DNA of 64,000 nt from Clavelina lepadiformis (taxonomy: Eukaryota > Chordata > Ascidiacea > Aplousobranchia > Clavelinidae), in NCBI RefSeq assembly GCF_947623445.1, contig NC_135243.1, forward strand, positions 24,684,479-24,748,478. Reading direction: 5' to 3'. Under the pieces are notes generated by a model, which worked only from the letters and a program-made list of their open reading frames with translations, was not told the origin of the DNA and did not search any database. The number at the start of each line of letters is the position of its first letter. Position 1 is the stretch's first letter. Both the position numbers and the translations under genes were made by a program. This document shows positions 35,136 to 47,044 of the stretch, piece by piece.

Positions 35136-38100
35136 TCAAAACTTGCTCTTACAATAAGAACAACATAAAATAGAAATAAGAACGAAAGCGATCAGAAGTA
35201 GAATCGGGGCGGAACTGAGGACGATGACAGAGATCAGTTTGTGTTGCGAGGAATCGCTTATCTCTGCGAAAATACAAGACATTGTTAGATAAATGGTTAT
35301 TTGTGACCTCACTATTACTTTTATTGCATCATAAAGCAATCGTTCATTTTCTTAGCGGGTGGCTTAGAGTTTGTTAAAAACTTGGTACTGAAAAACTACC
35401 TTAGGTTTTCTCTGCATGCATGAAAAACAATTGTTTATTATTGCGTCACTCACTTGGTTTTACTTGATCGGAGTCAACATGGATGACGTCACCATGCGAG
35501 GGTAAGATGTAGATGGGGCCGAATATTTCCTCCTTCTCCGGGGTTCGCTTCCGGCGGGATTTCGGGCACCTCGTGTGAGGGGCCAGACTGGAACAAGCCT
35601 AGTGGAATATAAGGTCAGAGTCAGATAGAGATCAGTCAGGGTAAGTGAAAGTATGACGACATAATAAAGTGCCACGTCATAAACAAAGTACGACGTCATA
35701 ATAAATGTTTGCAAGAAGAGCTCACTTGAAGGTCTGAAGCGGTGCATCCAACCAACTTGGCGTGGAGGTAGATCACTCTGCATTGCGTGAGTCGACGCAC
35801 CCGGAACACCACACACGTCGTAGAGCCGTTTTTCGATATCGATGACGTAATGGCTGACGTCGGACAACCGTCATCGACCACGTTGATGACGGGGGATGTC
35901 CTGTTGTCGGCGCCGCAAGAAACGTAAAACTTCCTCACTGAGAGTTCGTTGCCTAGCAACTGCGCGATATATCGTCGACATTTTAATTAGAACTTACACC
36001 GAGGCGCAGGTCGTTGAACTCATCGCGGAAACTTCGCGACATCATTACGTAAATATTTTTAAACTTTTATCCAATCGCTCACGTTCGCGTCCGGTGTTGC
36101 TTTAATGACGACGTTGATTTCTTGACCGATGGTGTAAACGGCGCCTGGCTGGACAAGAAGATGGCGTGGACAGGAAGTGACGCAGCCGTCCACGTGCTTG
36201 CAAAGTTCGTAAGAAACTGGTTTGTTCAGCTTTAGACCGGATCTTTCCATTTCGTGGTTATTTAAGTCAACTCTGGAAAGTCTGTTCATTAAAATTTGGA
36301 AAAGCTGAATTTGTTTGTTTGAAACAATCCTGACCTTACCAGCATTATGACGTATCAAGCATCGTTTATGAACCCATAAAAAGGTAAACGTCATAAAACT
36401 TACATCGGCTCCAAAGAGGTTGAAATTTCATAATTGTGTTTGTAGATGCAGCGGAAGTCTAAGACCGGTGTTGCCATGTCGTATACCCCGGTTTGCCCCG
36501 TGTTGAACCACACCTTGTTCGTCACCATTATATCACCCTCCTGGTTGGCGGTGGTTACTGTACCGCATGAGGTGAAGGGGGTTGACATTGATAAGGTAAG
36601 TTGTTGTAGTCCCGACGGTTTCGCTGGAATAGTGCGTCAATATTACGTCACAGCTAATTGTAAAGTATTTTTTTTAATTAAAAATTCTACCAAAGTTGAA
36701 AATTCAATGCTTTTAATTTCTTTAACACTGTAGCTCAGTCGGACTTGATAGATATGCTGAGATGTAAAAGCGAGCGATAACTACTTTAAACCGCTCAACC
36801 ACAAGTCGTCACCTTCACATTCCTTGGCGGGAACATAATTTTCGTCGGGAGCGAAATAAAGTTGTCCGAGTCCAGACTTTCCGCCAAGTTCATTCAGAAG
36901 AGCCAAGTCGACGTCGAGTGATATAAGATCTTCCTGGCAGGTCAATTTGGACGGCGCTGAGTAGGGTCAAAGGTCAAAGGTCAGATAAGACATCTAAGTC
37001 CATAAGATAAGTCTGTGTGCTTATCAATTAATGCCAGGCAGTATCAGGCAACGAACATGCGCTTGATTAAAACGCGGGTAAAATTCAGACCTGGCTAACA
37101 ACGAAAAAGCATTTCACTCACGAATGTCGCAATTCTTTCCGAGGTGTCCATTGTTGCTCACACAAACGTAACCCTGCTCGTGTCTGCATGAAGGCTGGCA
37201 GGTACAAGGGGCGCGGCAAGGGTTTGATAAGCACTGCAGGTTGGGTGATGACGTAGTAGTCGTCCCCACTTTGGGTGAAATTGTCACCACCATTCGATCT
37301 GTAACAGGATGGCAAAGTTAATGAGATCATGACACTTTGGACTTGAACGAGACAATAATTTAATGATTAAGTAAACAACCTCGACAAGTTATTCCTCTGT
37401 ATCCTGGAGCACACACGCAGTTGAAGGTGAACCTGACAAAATCAGAGCAATTAAAAACGCCAGTCGCTTAATGCAACAAACTTGCAGTTATTTCTCACGG
37501 CGATTGTCGAGATTGTTGCGTCACAGAGTAGCAGAATCCCCCGTTTTCACATGGATTAGGCACGCAAGGGTTGTATAGGCAACTTGAGCCCCAGTATCCT
37601 GGGCGGCATTCGCACGTGTAGCCGGCGCTGTAATGCAGAGCATAAGTGAGAGTTTTCTTAAATTGTTATGACGTAACAAAACCCTCACCTGCTTTGTGAG
37701 TTAACAATGCATCTTCTGCGTGGTCCACAGTTGACCAATGAGCAGGGGTCCCTGGTCTCGCATTTCGTACCTTTGTATGGCGACGGACAGTCGCAGTATT
37801 GGCGCCTGTCATCGGTAACACAGGTGCCACCGTTCTGACAGGGGCAGGGACTGACCAGACTGCAGTCTTCTCCCCAGAAAGGGGGCACACAGAAACACTT
37901 TACCAGATTCTGCGTTGTGAGGCCACACGTGCCACCGTTCTTGCAACTACAGACGTTTGGAAGCGATTAATTTAATACAGTACACTCGGCCTGATGTTGG
38001 TCTACAGGTTCATTTACGTTGCAAAGTCAACTGCAACTCACCGGTAATAAAAGTCGCATCGAGATCTTTCGCAATATTCTCCGATGTACAGCGGGGAGCA

Positions 38101-41100
38101 GGCGCACTTGCTTCTGCCTTCGCTTGTCACGCCGCAAGATCCTCCATTTCTACAAAAGATGCAAGTCTGTAAGGTTCTGGTTTCTATATAACAGACCAAA
38201 ATTGCACCTATGACATGTAAGGTTTGAAACAGATGTGTTATGGCAATGTGAGCTCGCTTATTACTAACTTACTGGCAAAATGTTAAGCTGCACGGATCGT
38301 CCTGGCAATGCTCGCCTCTGTACTGCAACGGGCAAACACAATACGGCTCATTCGCTTCTGATAGAGCGCACTGGCCGCCGTTTCTGAGAAAAATAGTGAC
38401 GTAATCAAACAAATTGTTTGTTTGCGATTTCTATCACTGAGCAATAGGATCTTACTGGCACTGATGACTGTGGCATGGCGTCTGTGTACAACTGACGCCA
38501 CTGAACGGTGGCGTGCACTGGCACCTATCTACTCCAAATGGGTTGTTCTCACAGTAACCGCCATTGCTACAAGACTGACGGCAGTATTGTGTAGTGTCGC
38601 TGCAGTCTTTCCCGAAGTAACCCTGAGGGCACTGGCAGTCGGCCACGCCATGCCTTAGCCTAAAAAGAGAAGCCAGCAAAATAGCGTTAAGTGAGATGCA
38701 TACAACAGTTTTCCATCCTGTGCAGACAGCTTCATAAACTATACTTTGACATTGTAATTGCACGAGTTAGTTGCTAAGCGACCACCTGCACACGCCCCCG
38801 TTTGCACAAGTCGGGCATCGGATTTCGCAATGCTGCCCCACGTGGGTGGACGGGCAACGACAAAGAACCGCTCCTGCCGAAGCAAATAACTGAGATCAAC
38901 TAATGCTATTATTCTAATGATCATGCTTTCGGGCATTTAATTGCAAAAAGATTGGAAGTTCCTTTTTAAATCTGAGAATTTAATTTTTTAATTAAAGCGA
39001 AGCTGGTGTAGCCTACACGGTTTAATGAAAAGCATTTGAAATAAGTTCGGTTTCAAAAATACAAGTCTCGTCGTACCTTGAACAACGTCACAAACGCCGT
39101 TATTATGACATGGGTTGCTGGAACAGAGCGAGGCTGTTTCGCAACTGTGATAACCGTTTGTCCGGCGACATATTTGTCCTGGCTGACAAGGGTTTGGATT
39201 GCAAGGGTCTGTAGCTGAAAGGAGTTTAGTCAATCCTTAAATATATCGCTTATTATAAACTATGAACAATTTATGTAGCATACGTTCAACATTGCATTGA
39301 AAATAGCGTCATCATCATTAATCAATCTCTTGGTCGCCTGTTGCGCGTGTTGAACCAATAATCGTTTAATTACGGTAACTATAGTTCCACTTTTTGTGGT
39401 CTTTTACCGAAAGTGATAAAGATAGACATCTTACTCACCGCACACTCCGCCGACGTATCCAGGATAGCAGAGACACCTGTAGGAAGCACCTGATATGTGG
39501 CACTGCGCCGCATGAGCGCAAGGGTTTGGGATGCAAGGATTACAGCCATACCTGTTAGGCGTATAAATAGAATCAGCGGAAAGTTTAATTTGGAATAAAC
39601 CAGTGAATAAATTCTTCACCTTTTGGTCAAAGTTTCAACAACAATTTCATTTGACGAAAGGTCCCAATAATTCGGGACCTGAATTAATTCTCCAAAGCCT
39701 GCCAGGGCGTTGAAGTGACTGTTACTCGCCAATGATCCAACTCCAACAAAAAAGAAAACGAAACCGTCTTTGGTGAATTCGCTTAGCGCTCCTGAGAGTT
39801 CGTCGTTAAATAAAATTGGCGATGCCGTCACGAACACGACCACCTGTACAAAAAAGCTTTCAAATGACTCTTGTAGCTAAATGGAAACCAATTTGCTAAG
39901 AAAACCATCAAGCGGCATAATTACGGGTAAATTACATAAAGGTGATGTCATAAACCACTTTATGGTGAAATACGGAGATAAAGGGAAATACATCATTTAC
40001 TTTTGTGTCATTTGTTCCAAAAACCGTCGTAATTTCATCAACTTTGTGTAAAGCTCTGATCATATCAAAGCGTCCTTCGCCCTTTTCTAGTTTCTTCAGT
40101 TCGCTCTGCACCATCCTGTGACTTGTCCCAACTTGAATGCGAACTACGTCAAATACGTCGCTGAGCCCGAAGCCAACCGCTGTGACGGCGACCTGTAAAC
40201 GATGGTTGCTTCACTTTAGTAGAAGTTGCCAAAATAACAATTGTAGATTTAAAGCTGCCCAATCACGACTCGTTGAGCACAATCGAAGTAAAATATTTTT
40301 ATAACACTGGCGTTTAACTGATGTAAGTGGCACTTTACTAATCACATTGTTACGTCACTTACCCTTGTTTTGTCGGTATCAAGTTCCATCACTTTGAGCG
40401 TGTCCATGATGAAGCTTTGCACGTTAGAAACTGCCAAAGCTGGAAAATTTTTGCCCACATCGACAACAAAAACTAAATCGGTGACGTTCATGTGAAGGAT
40501 GCACTCTGTGTACGTAGAAGGTTCGAGCACATGTTATTTATTATTCGCTTGTTATAATAATTATATAATTATTGCTTATTATATAATAGTAACTTCCACT
40601 TTTGATATAACCCCGATAATCAGAACTCTGTAATAATTATTGGTTGCGCCCGCTTGTTGTTACGACTTTAATTGGACAAATGGAACACAAAGTAAGTTAC
40701 TCCCAAGGAACACCTCATAAACGCACAATTGCTATTAATTTTAAGATGTCAATTGCCCACTTCTCTTCTGTTGTAACTAACCAGTGGCAAGGGCCACCAC
40801 CTAGTGGTGACCCGACATTAACATCAAACATAGTCCTCTGGCGTTACCTCCCGGTTGTAATTCTTGTCCTAAAATCTCCTCTTTGTAAAATGATCTTGGT
40901 CCCAGTGTCTCCGTGGCCGTTCCACTCCCAAACTGATTGTCTTCGTCATCATACGCACCGACCATCTGTCTAAGAACCTCATCGGAATATTCGTCATTAT
41001 CCTCCCAAACGTCATCGCCGACGATTAAATCTGATCGGCCTGGATAAAAAAAAGTTGTTTCTGCTTCTTGTGTTTATACTAATTTTGGTTGCGGTTGTAA

Positions 41101-41254
41101 TTGAGTACGATCTGTTCAACATCACATTTACTGTTTATAAAGTTTTTTTTATCTTACCGATCCAAGTATGTCCCAATATTATCATGAACACAAGCACCCT
41201 GTATAGAAGAAAGACAGTAATAATATTCATTTCAACCACGAAGCCGATCTTCAT
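35136..41254 (-). CDS. VWA-EGF-ZP type I membrane glycoprotein
   Basis: Multi-exon minus-strand gene. In order: signal peptide exon (41158-41230 or to 41254; core [20 protein letters not shown]), acidic linker exon 40848-41039, a VWA domain over 40363-40505, 40001-40192 and 39620-39843 (starts [13 protein letters not shown], a MIDAS-like site with Gly and Asn in place of the two Ser), then about ten EGF-like repeats between 39560 and 37100 (for example [33 protein letters not shown]), a ZP-N domain about 36960-36400, a ZP-C domain about 36390-35696, a furin-type site SRRKR (35545-35556), then IFGPIYI, and a final exon 35136-35263 with one membrane helix and a short tail ending CKSKF. ZP proteins polymerise into extracellular coats after furin cleavage. 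The layout resembles ascidian vitelline-coat precursors such as HrVC120 with an added VWA; an egg-coat role is inference. One ZP-N splice join could not be settled. Confidence 0.8.
35545..35556 (-). other. Furin-type cleavage site of the ZP protein
   Basis: The minus strand encodes R-R-K-R between the ZP-C domain and the membrane helix, preceded by CPKS and followed by [13 protein letters not shown]. In ZP proteins this site releases the ectodomain for polymerisation, and the hydrophobic patch after it blocks premature assembly. Confidence 0.7.
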
Positions 41255-41319
41255 TAAACAACACTCGTATAACAAATAATAACAAACTTCAGCTAATACT
41301 TTCAAAAGCTGCCTAAGCA

Positions 41320-42060
41320 AGCACTTACCTCATGTCTTCGTTACTCGGTAGTTCGCTCTGCAAGTGTCACATGTCCTCTCTTGTCATTGGGAAGAGAAGT
41401 CTGGTGTCTTAAAGGTGGATGTCCAAAAGTCGAACATGATTATTGGTAATGATACGATTTTGAAAGGATTTAACTTTAGAATTTCTATAATTTTTTACAG
41501 AAAATTGGGTCCATTGAATAATAATTTCTGAACTCTTGCTAAGCCCTTGATTATTCTCGAAATGCGGTCAAGATAAAATATAGAAGTTGATTGGTTAGTT
41601 AACTCTGTTGAAAACTTTAAACAAGGTTTATGAAATACAAGTCAAGATAAAAAATTGGTTATTTATAGCAAATAAATTTACAGACGATTTACGACTCTTT
41701 AAACTGTTTTCCGATAAAATTTGCTTCAACTTTTTAAATGCAAGATGGCAGTGGTTTTTTAGATTTCTATGATATTTTCCGCCAACTTGATTTTCTTGAA
41801 TTGATGGTACTTCCCCTTGCTTGACTTGGAATATTTCCTTTTTCACACAAAGTGACAAACAGTTGTGGGAATTACCGATACTAAATTAGGCCGAAGATTA
41901 TTTAGTAATTTTTGATTGGATTAACCGCGACTATCAGCCTATAAGTCGCCAGATTGGTTCATGATTAAGACCAAGTGCATGCAAATGATGGAACGCTGCA
42001 CGCAGACGCATAAGATTCATCACAGTTTCACCACTTCGCGGTTAAGAAAGATTGTCATAG
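41320..42060. other. Intergenic region upstream of the ZP gene
   Basis: AT-rich, with no supported gene. A minus-strand frame at 41628-41858 has no splice context or recognisable motif. The promoter of the ZP gene should lie at the left of this stretch. Confidence 0.5.
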
Positions 42061-42064
42061 ACTT

Positions 42065-42490
42065 GCTAGGCTAGCCCAGTGGTTCGAGCGCTGGCCTTGC
42101 AACCAATATTAGTCTACTTGTGGTCTGGGTTCGATACCCAGTGGCGCCATACCGTTGTAACCACCTCTGTAATGCCCAGACTGCAAAGTAAAGGAGAAGA
42201 TCGAGAAGATCAGAAAAAAACGAGACACTAATTTTTGATCCGATTTGCAAGATTAGTTCTTAAAAGCGGTGTCTCTAAAAAAAATCGAGAAATACTGATT
42301 TCTAACCTAAGGGGCCGCATCACTAACATCGGCCAGACTCGTGGGCCACGAGTCGCAGAGCACACCAGCTGCTTCCTTGCACGCTTGAGCTCTTGGTGAA
42401 AACTGCCTTACTCGGCAGTCTGTTATAATGCCCTTGGTTGAGGTATTAACCACACTTGTTCCAGTTCAGTGGTCCTGGTGGACAATTCTA
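42065..42490 (+). repeat. tRNA-derived SINE
   Basis: Pol III box A-like TAGCCCAGTGG at 42072-42082 and box B GGTTCGATACC at 42128-42138, about 45 nt apart, with a perfect 5-bp T-stem (CTGGG/CCCAG). A unique body follows to about 42490. The acceptor stem does not pair, so it is not a functional tRNA. It may share ancestry with the other SINE-like cores here, but the body differs. Confidence 0.65.
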
Positions 42491-42820
42491 AATTTGGGAA
42501 ATACTATTTGTAAAAGTCAAAATTTTTATTGCATCAAGCATGATCAGTGCTAAACTTTCATATGCATGCAGGAGCATCATGTGATACGATCACGAGTACT
42601 CGAATTCATATGATACTTATCAACTAATACCTCAGTGAGCTCAATTAATTGTCTGTTTTTGTCCCTTCCATAATTAAAACAAAGATCATTGTTCATATTG
42701 GCTGATAGTATATCAAGCTCGTAAATTGTCATGTTCTCACTGTTGTGGTTGGTATTTTTTTTAAATTTGGTTAAAGATTGTCTTTAAGAGTAAACAATAA
42801 ACATTTCTCAGTTATATTTT

Positions 42821-44103
42821 ATGATTAGATTTTTATCGAGATTTGTTATGAAAAGAATTATTGTGTCATCAAAGATTCGGAAAAGATTTTGTGGACATTT
42901 GAGAAAAACAAAGGTTTCTAAAAACGTCGAGATACTGGTAAGTGGTGAGACAGTTTGCATTAGTTAAGGTCATTATCAACGTGAATAATAATCATCATCA
43001 ATCCACGCTCAGAGTGTATCTGGGTGCATGATAGTGTTTTGTACAAAATAGGTATCTGAAAATGATACGAGTTACTTTTAATGATGACATTAACGGAAGT
43101 TATCCATAAAAACAACATCCATAAATCGTGGGCGCCTACTGTTGGTTTTAAGGTCTAGGCTAGCTTTAATTAATTAACAAGATTATGTAATAAAACTATT
43201 ACTTTAAATGATTGTGCTTCTATTTGGACTTTTCCACACCTTATATTAATCCTATAAAATGTCTTAACCATCATGTCATCCACCATCATCATCACATATA
43301 TTCCTATTATACATTTATCATGAACATAACGTAATTGCAGTTAAGAAATGGTGCAGTCGAATGTGATTCCCTTTTCCAAATTGATTTGAGACAATTTTAT
43401 TTTGCTGACTAAGCAATTGAGTCCAATTCATCTTGTGGGATACTTGATATTTTCTTTACAAAATTTCCAGCTTTTTCATAATCGAACGAATAATGACCAT
43501 TGTTACATGTGTGGATGGTTTTGTGATGTCAATTTTGTCAAACAAATCTCGATTATAAATTCTGAAATCCTTGCGCTAGTCAGAGTAACTTTTCTTCACA
43601 GAAAGTTAAACTGTTTTTTTCTGTATGAGTCGCATTTTTGTCATTATGTGTATATTTATATGTATTTGCTACGTGGGCTATCTTATTTCTATTTCCATTC
43701 TGAGGTTTAATAATCAATCAAATTTTCCAGGTATGGCTTAACTCGTTATTGCTCTTCCATCGACTTGCTAAAGCTGCTGACACTGAAGCAAAATTGTTAA
43801 AATCAAAACTTATCAATCGAAGCTATATTCAAGCTGTCAGGAAGGTGAGTGACGTTGGGTTTTAAAAGATCATTGTAAGTAAGAAATCTTATATATCTTG
43901 ATCCAGTCGACTGTTTTGTCAGTAGCTATGTCCTTGCCCTAGCGTTTAAAACCTGATCTAAAGGAAATCGTTCAAATCGAAGCATACAATGTTAGGGCAT
44001 GGTGGAAATATGTTTTAGGCTTGCTTGGCTGTGTAGTAAATGATGCAGAAATAATTGTGATTTAAACGAATTACAGAGAGTCTTGCGTTCCTGTCGATGT
44101 TAA
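42821..44103 (+). CDS. CENPW: Centromere protein W (CENP-W)
   Basis: Exons 42821-42937, 43731-43844 and 44077-44103, introns phase 0, 85 residues (76 if the in-frame ATG at 42848 is used); human CENP-W has 88. The histone-fold core VWLNSLLLFHRLAKAADTEA followed by INRSYIQAVRKRVLR matches the human pattern (VHLNCLLFVHRLAEESRTNA then INKEHVLAAAKVILKK), and the N-terminus is strongly basic as in CENP-W. With CENP-T it forms a nucleosome-like DNA-binding part of the inner kinetochore. A TTTCTCAG acceptor lies 9 nt upstream of the first ATG, as expected of a spliced-leader site. The stop is only 6 nt before the HAUS2 ATG. The last exon is tiny; I accept it because phase, acceptor and homology to the CENP-W C-terminus agree. 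Confidence 0.8.
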
Positions 44104-44109
44104 GCTGAA
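44104..44109 (+). promoter_or_regulatory. 6-nt CENPW-HAUS2 intercistronic gap
   Basis: The sequence GCTGAA separates the CENPW stop from the HAUS2 ATG. There is no room for a promoter or poly(A) signal between the two, so the pair is probably transcribed together, or processed by spliced-leader trans-splicing as in ascidian operons. Confidence 0.6.
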
Positions 44110-45100
44110 ATGGAGTCACTTTTAGAAGCAACAGCATCTTCCAATCCATGGACGCGGGCACCAGCGCATCCACTAGATGTCTTCCTTAAGGCGAACAATT
44201 TAAACAAACAAACATTGTTGCCGCAACACCAGGTTTCTTGATTTGTCTAAAAATGTTGATTTTGCAAAATTTAATTCAGTTTATTGTTTTCAACAGTTGG
44301 TTCTATTTGCGTGGAATCTGAGCATTTTTTGCTTCTTCATTTTTTATTTCACATTTTATTTACAACATTACTTCAGGTTGATACAGATTATGCTGAGACC
44401 ACGACAGCAAAACAAATCGCGCTTATCAAGAAAATGGATGAATTATCATCAGATGTCTATGAAATGAAGCGGAAGATTTGCAAAATCAAACGAGACAGGG
44501 ACCACCACGATCTGACGAGAGCCGACTCTTTAGAAGCGAAGTTAAACACCGTTAAAAGACTTTGCAGTGACCTGGAAATAATTTTAAAAAACCGAGATCG
44601 ACTGCTATCGATGCTTCAGACTCCATATCAGGGCCAGCATATGAAGCTGGAAGCAAAGTACCACGCAGATGCTGTGGAGTTGTTCACAAATATTGGTGAG
44701 TTGCTGTTGCTCCTGTTTAATTGATAGTTAATCATATGTTGCTCTGTCTGTAGTAAATGTGTTGTCCCTTGCAACATAATTTATTTTCAGAACCTAAGTG
44801 CTGGGACAAAACAAAAATTTATTTCCATTTTCAAATGTTGGTTAGAATTGTTAGCTCGGTGAATGTTCATTCACTATGTTTGCAACTTATTTTATTTCGT
44901 TGCTGATTTCAGCGACAAGTTTGTCCAACTTTAATGAACAATGTCAAGTGATGAAATGGAGCAAGAAACACGACTTCATCGACGAAAGAGTCAGTGACTC
45001 GATGAGAAGTCTTTCGATGAAGATTTCTCAACTGCAACAGGAACTCCTTTCAACAAAGTCATTCCGTATCCAGGATGTGACGTCATTGGCGTTGTCTTGA
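44110..45100 (+). CDS. HAUS2: HAUS augmin-like complex subunit 2
   Basis: Exons 44110-44232 (ends phase 0), 44377-44695 (ends phase 1) and 44913-45100; 209 residues against 235 in human. HAUS2 is part of augmin, which recruits gamma-tubulin to spindle microtubules. Similarities: a near N-terminal NPW, a long coiled-coil-like central exon (KKMDELSSDVYEMKRKICKI), a region LCSDLEIILKNRDRLLSMLQ aligning with LNNHLEAVLKEKRSLRQRLL-like sequence, and AKYHADAVELFTNI aligning with the human VYHRYMVHLLEL region. The third exon is helical and ends ALS-stop. It starts 6 nt after the CENPW stop; the shared acceptor at 44076 could serve either the last CENPW exon or trans-splicing of a separate HAUS2 message. 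Confidence 0.75.
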
Positions 45101-45722
45101 CTTACTTGAAACGACATTAGGTGACAGACAGGAGTGATTTTTATGGAAATCATATGGTTGACAATTTCTTGCTTCAAACTGAAACCGTTATTTTTTGCTA
45201 AAAGTTTTAACCGCTAGATGGTTCAAGAGAGCCAGCACTGGTTCCATGATCACGTTATTTTGTCTCCATCAAACTGTTGCTCTGAGCATGAAATGAATGC
45301 TGCATGCTTGCACGGTTGTTGCAAACTGCAAGTTTGTTCACAACAATGTCGAAACTTGTTTTCGTTTTATGTTATAAGGTATTGTCAATAATAAAAAGAT
45401 AACACAAAAAAAACATTTCCCATTTTGACGGTTGTGCCCAGGTGCTCCTGGTGCTGTCGAATGGCAAAACAAACGTAATGAGAAGCATTCAGATTGTACC
45501 AAGCGTAAGTTTAATCTGACGAGCCTTAACCCACAGATTGTTGTGTGACTTTATTGTTCTGAAATCTCTGTTTTTCATTGGATAAAATGTGGTGATCAGA
45601 GATAGGAGTTGTTGTTTGTACAAGATGAGACAAATGGGGTGTTTCTAAAACCAGGGCTAGTAGTGCCCGATACGCAAAGTACAGCGATGGTACATCTAGG
45701 TCTATCCGCGGAAGATTGGTTG

Positions 45723-45753
45723 CACCGCTAGGTTCACAGTAGCCCTAGCGGTG
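45723..45753. repeat. Perfect 10-bp hairpin
   Basis: Arms CACCGCTAGG (45723-45732) and CCTAGCGGTG (45744-45753) around an 11-nt loop. It lies in a GC-richer patch (about 45640-45770) that may be part of an interspersed repeat. Confidence 0.7.
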
Positions 45754-45847
45754 TTCAATTGGAGAGAAGTTAAAAATTGTGACCTTAGTGAACTACATCA
45801 CACTTGTGCAATTCAATGTGTCAGACAATCAGAATTTGCACAATGAC

Positions 45848-45945
45848 CAGCTTGGTAACCGGGGCTCCAGCAATGAGGGATTATCTTTGGGTTGAAGTTG
45901 TGCAAAGACTTTCCTCAGTCCTAGGATGAATATTATGTCATTATG
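45848..45945. repeat. Dispersed SINE-like core copy
   Basis: AGCTTGGTAACCGGGGCTCC, then ATGAGGGATTATC, GGGTTGAAGTTGTGCAAAGA and CTCAGTCCTAGGATGA match the block repeated inside the beta units. This copy lies far from the array, so the sequence is an interspersed element. Confidence 0.55.
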
Positions 45946-47044
45946 GCGTACGACTACTCTCAGATCACAGCCAAGTTAAATTCCGCTTAAAACTTCTAAA
46001 TTGCACTCATGGGCGTAGTTTGATGTGTGATAGCTCTTGATTGAATGACTGAGTTTTTATGTCTTTCGTTATTTATCAAAATAAAACCTACAATTCGTGA
46101 CATGACGGATACAGGACGAAGAGAATTTCCCAACATTGATTTTCCTAAATAAAGTTGGAAATAAATGTCAAGAGCAAATGAAGAATTATTTGCTGTTCCG
46201 CAATAAATGCTCAAAATAAACAGCCATGTCCGCCATTAGAGCCACGTTTATTTATTGAACTGCATTACGTAATAATATATGATTCACAATATATGATTTC
46301 AATTATGACAAAGTGGCGACATTATATTCACATATTTCATTTAAAATCAGTTTTATCTTTTCAGCAATAGTTACTGCAGTGAGATGACTTTTCAATGAAA
46401 CTGATGGATTCATTAATTATAAACCATCCCAAATATTCGAAAAGATAAAGAACTTTCAGTCACTTTAACGAAACAAGGTACGACTGGAAGTAAACACTAA
46501 AAACCATGAGTGGAAAGTGCATTGATACCAAACAATCACAGAAAAGACTAACAAAAGAGCAAGAATTTCAAGAGCTTCAGAGAAATGGAAATCCACATCA
46601 ATAAAAGGTAGTTCTAACAAGAGGGAACAGGGTAAGGCAAGAATCACAAAAGTAAAAAACAACAAGAACCTTAGGAAGCAGCTTATAGTTTAGAAAATAT
46701 GTTACAAAAAACATGAATACATACATAAACCATAAAGCTGTGAATGATCATTCCGAAAAATCTTCATTTCATAAGAACTTGAAAAGAGGCAGAAAAATAA
46801 TTACCTGAATGTGTAACACTGTATATAAAGCTTAGAAAAATGGACAAACGTTTAGAAAAACTAAATGTTCTTTCACATTTCCTGGAACACTAAAACAACT
46901 ACCACTGCTTTCGTATGTCTTGGTATTTCCTGTTTAAAAACTACAGAACATAACAATTTTTACCATGATATGTTCAGATGACTTAAGATTTAGATTTCTA
47001 CCAAAATTTAAAAATTTAGAGAAAAAACACATGAGTTGCTGTTT

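Larger units (their letters stand above)
45101..47044. other. Convergent intergenic region (HAUS2 / XKR)
   Basis: About 1.9 kb between the 3' ends of HAUS2 (+) and the XKR gene (-). AATAAAAAG near 45391 may be the HAUS2 poly(A) signal. It holds a hairpin and a SINE-like core, listed separately, and no gene I can support. Confidence 0.55.

Noticed and set aside
35460-35867. 135-codon minus-strand frame beside the ZP gene
   Set aside because: It runs in a different frame through the true ZP exon and an intron; the real frame carries the SRRKR site and matches ZP-C.
42065-42150. Functional tRNA-Ala (TGC) reading of the box A/box B sequence
   Set aside because: T-arm is perfect but no acceptor stem pairs; a long repeat-like body follows. 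A SINE head is more likely.
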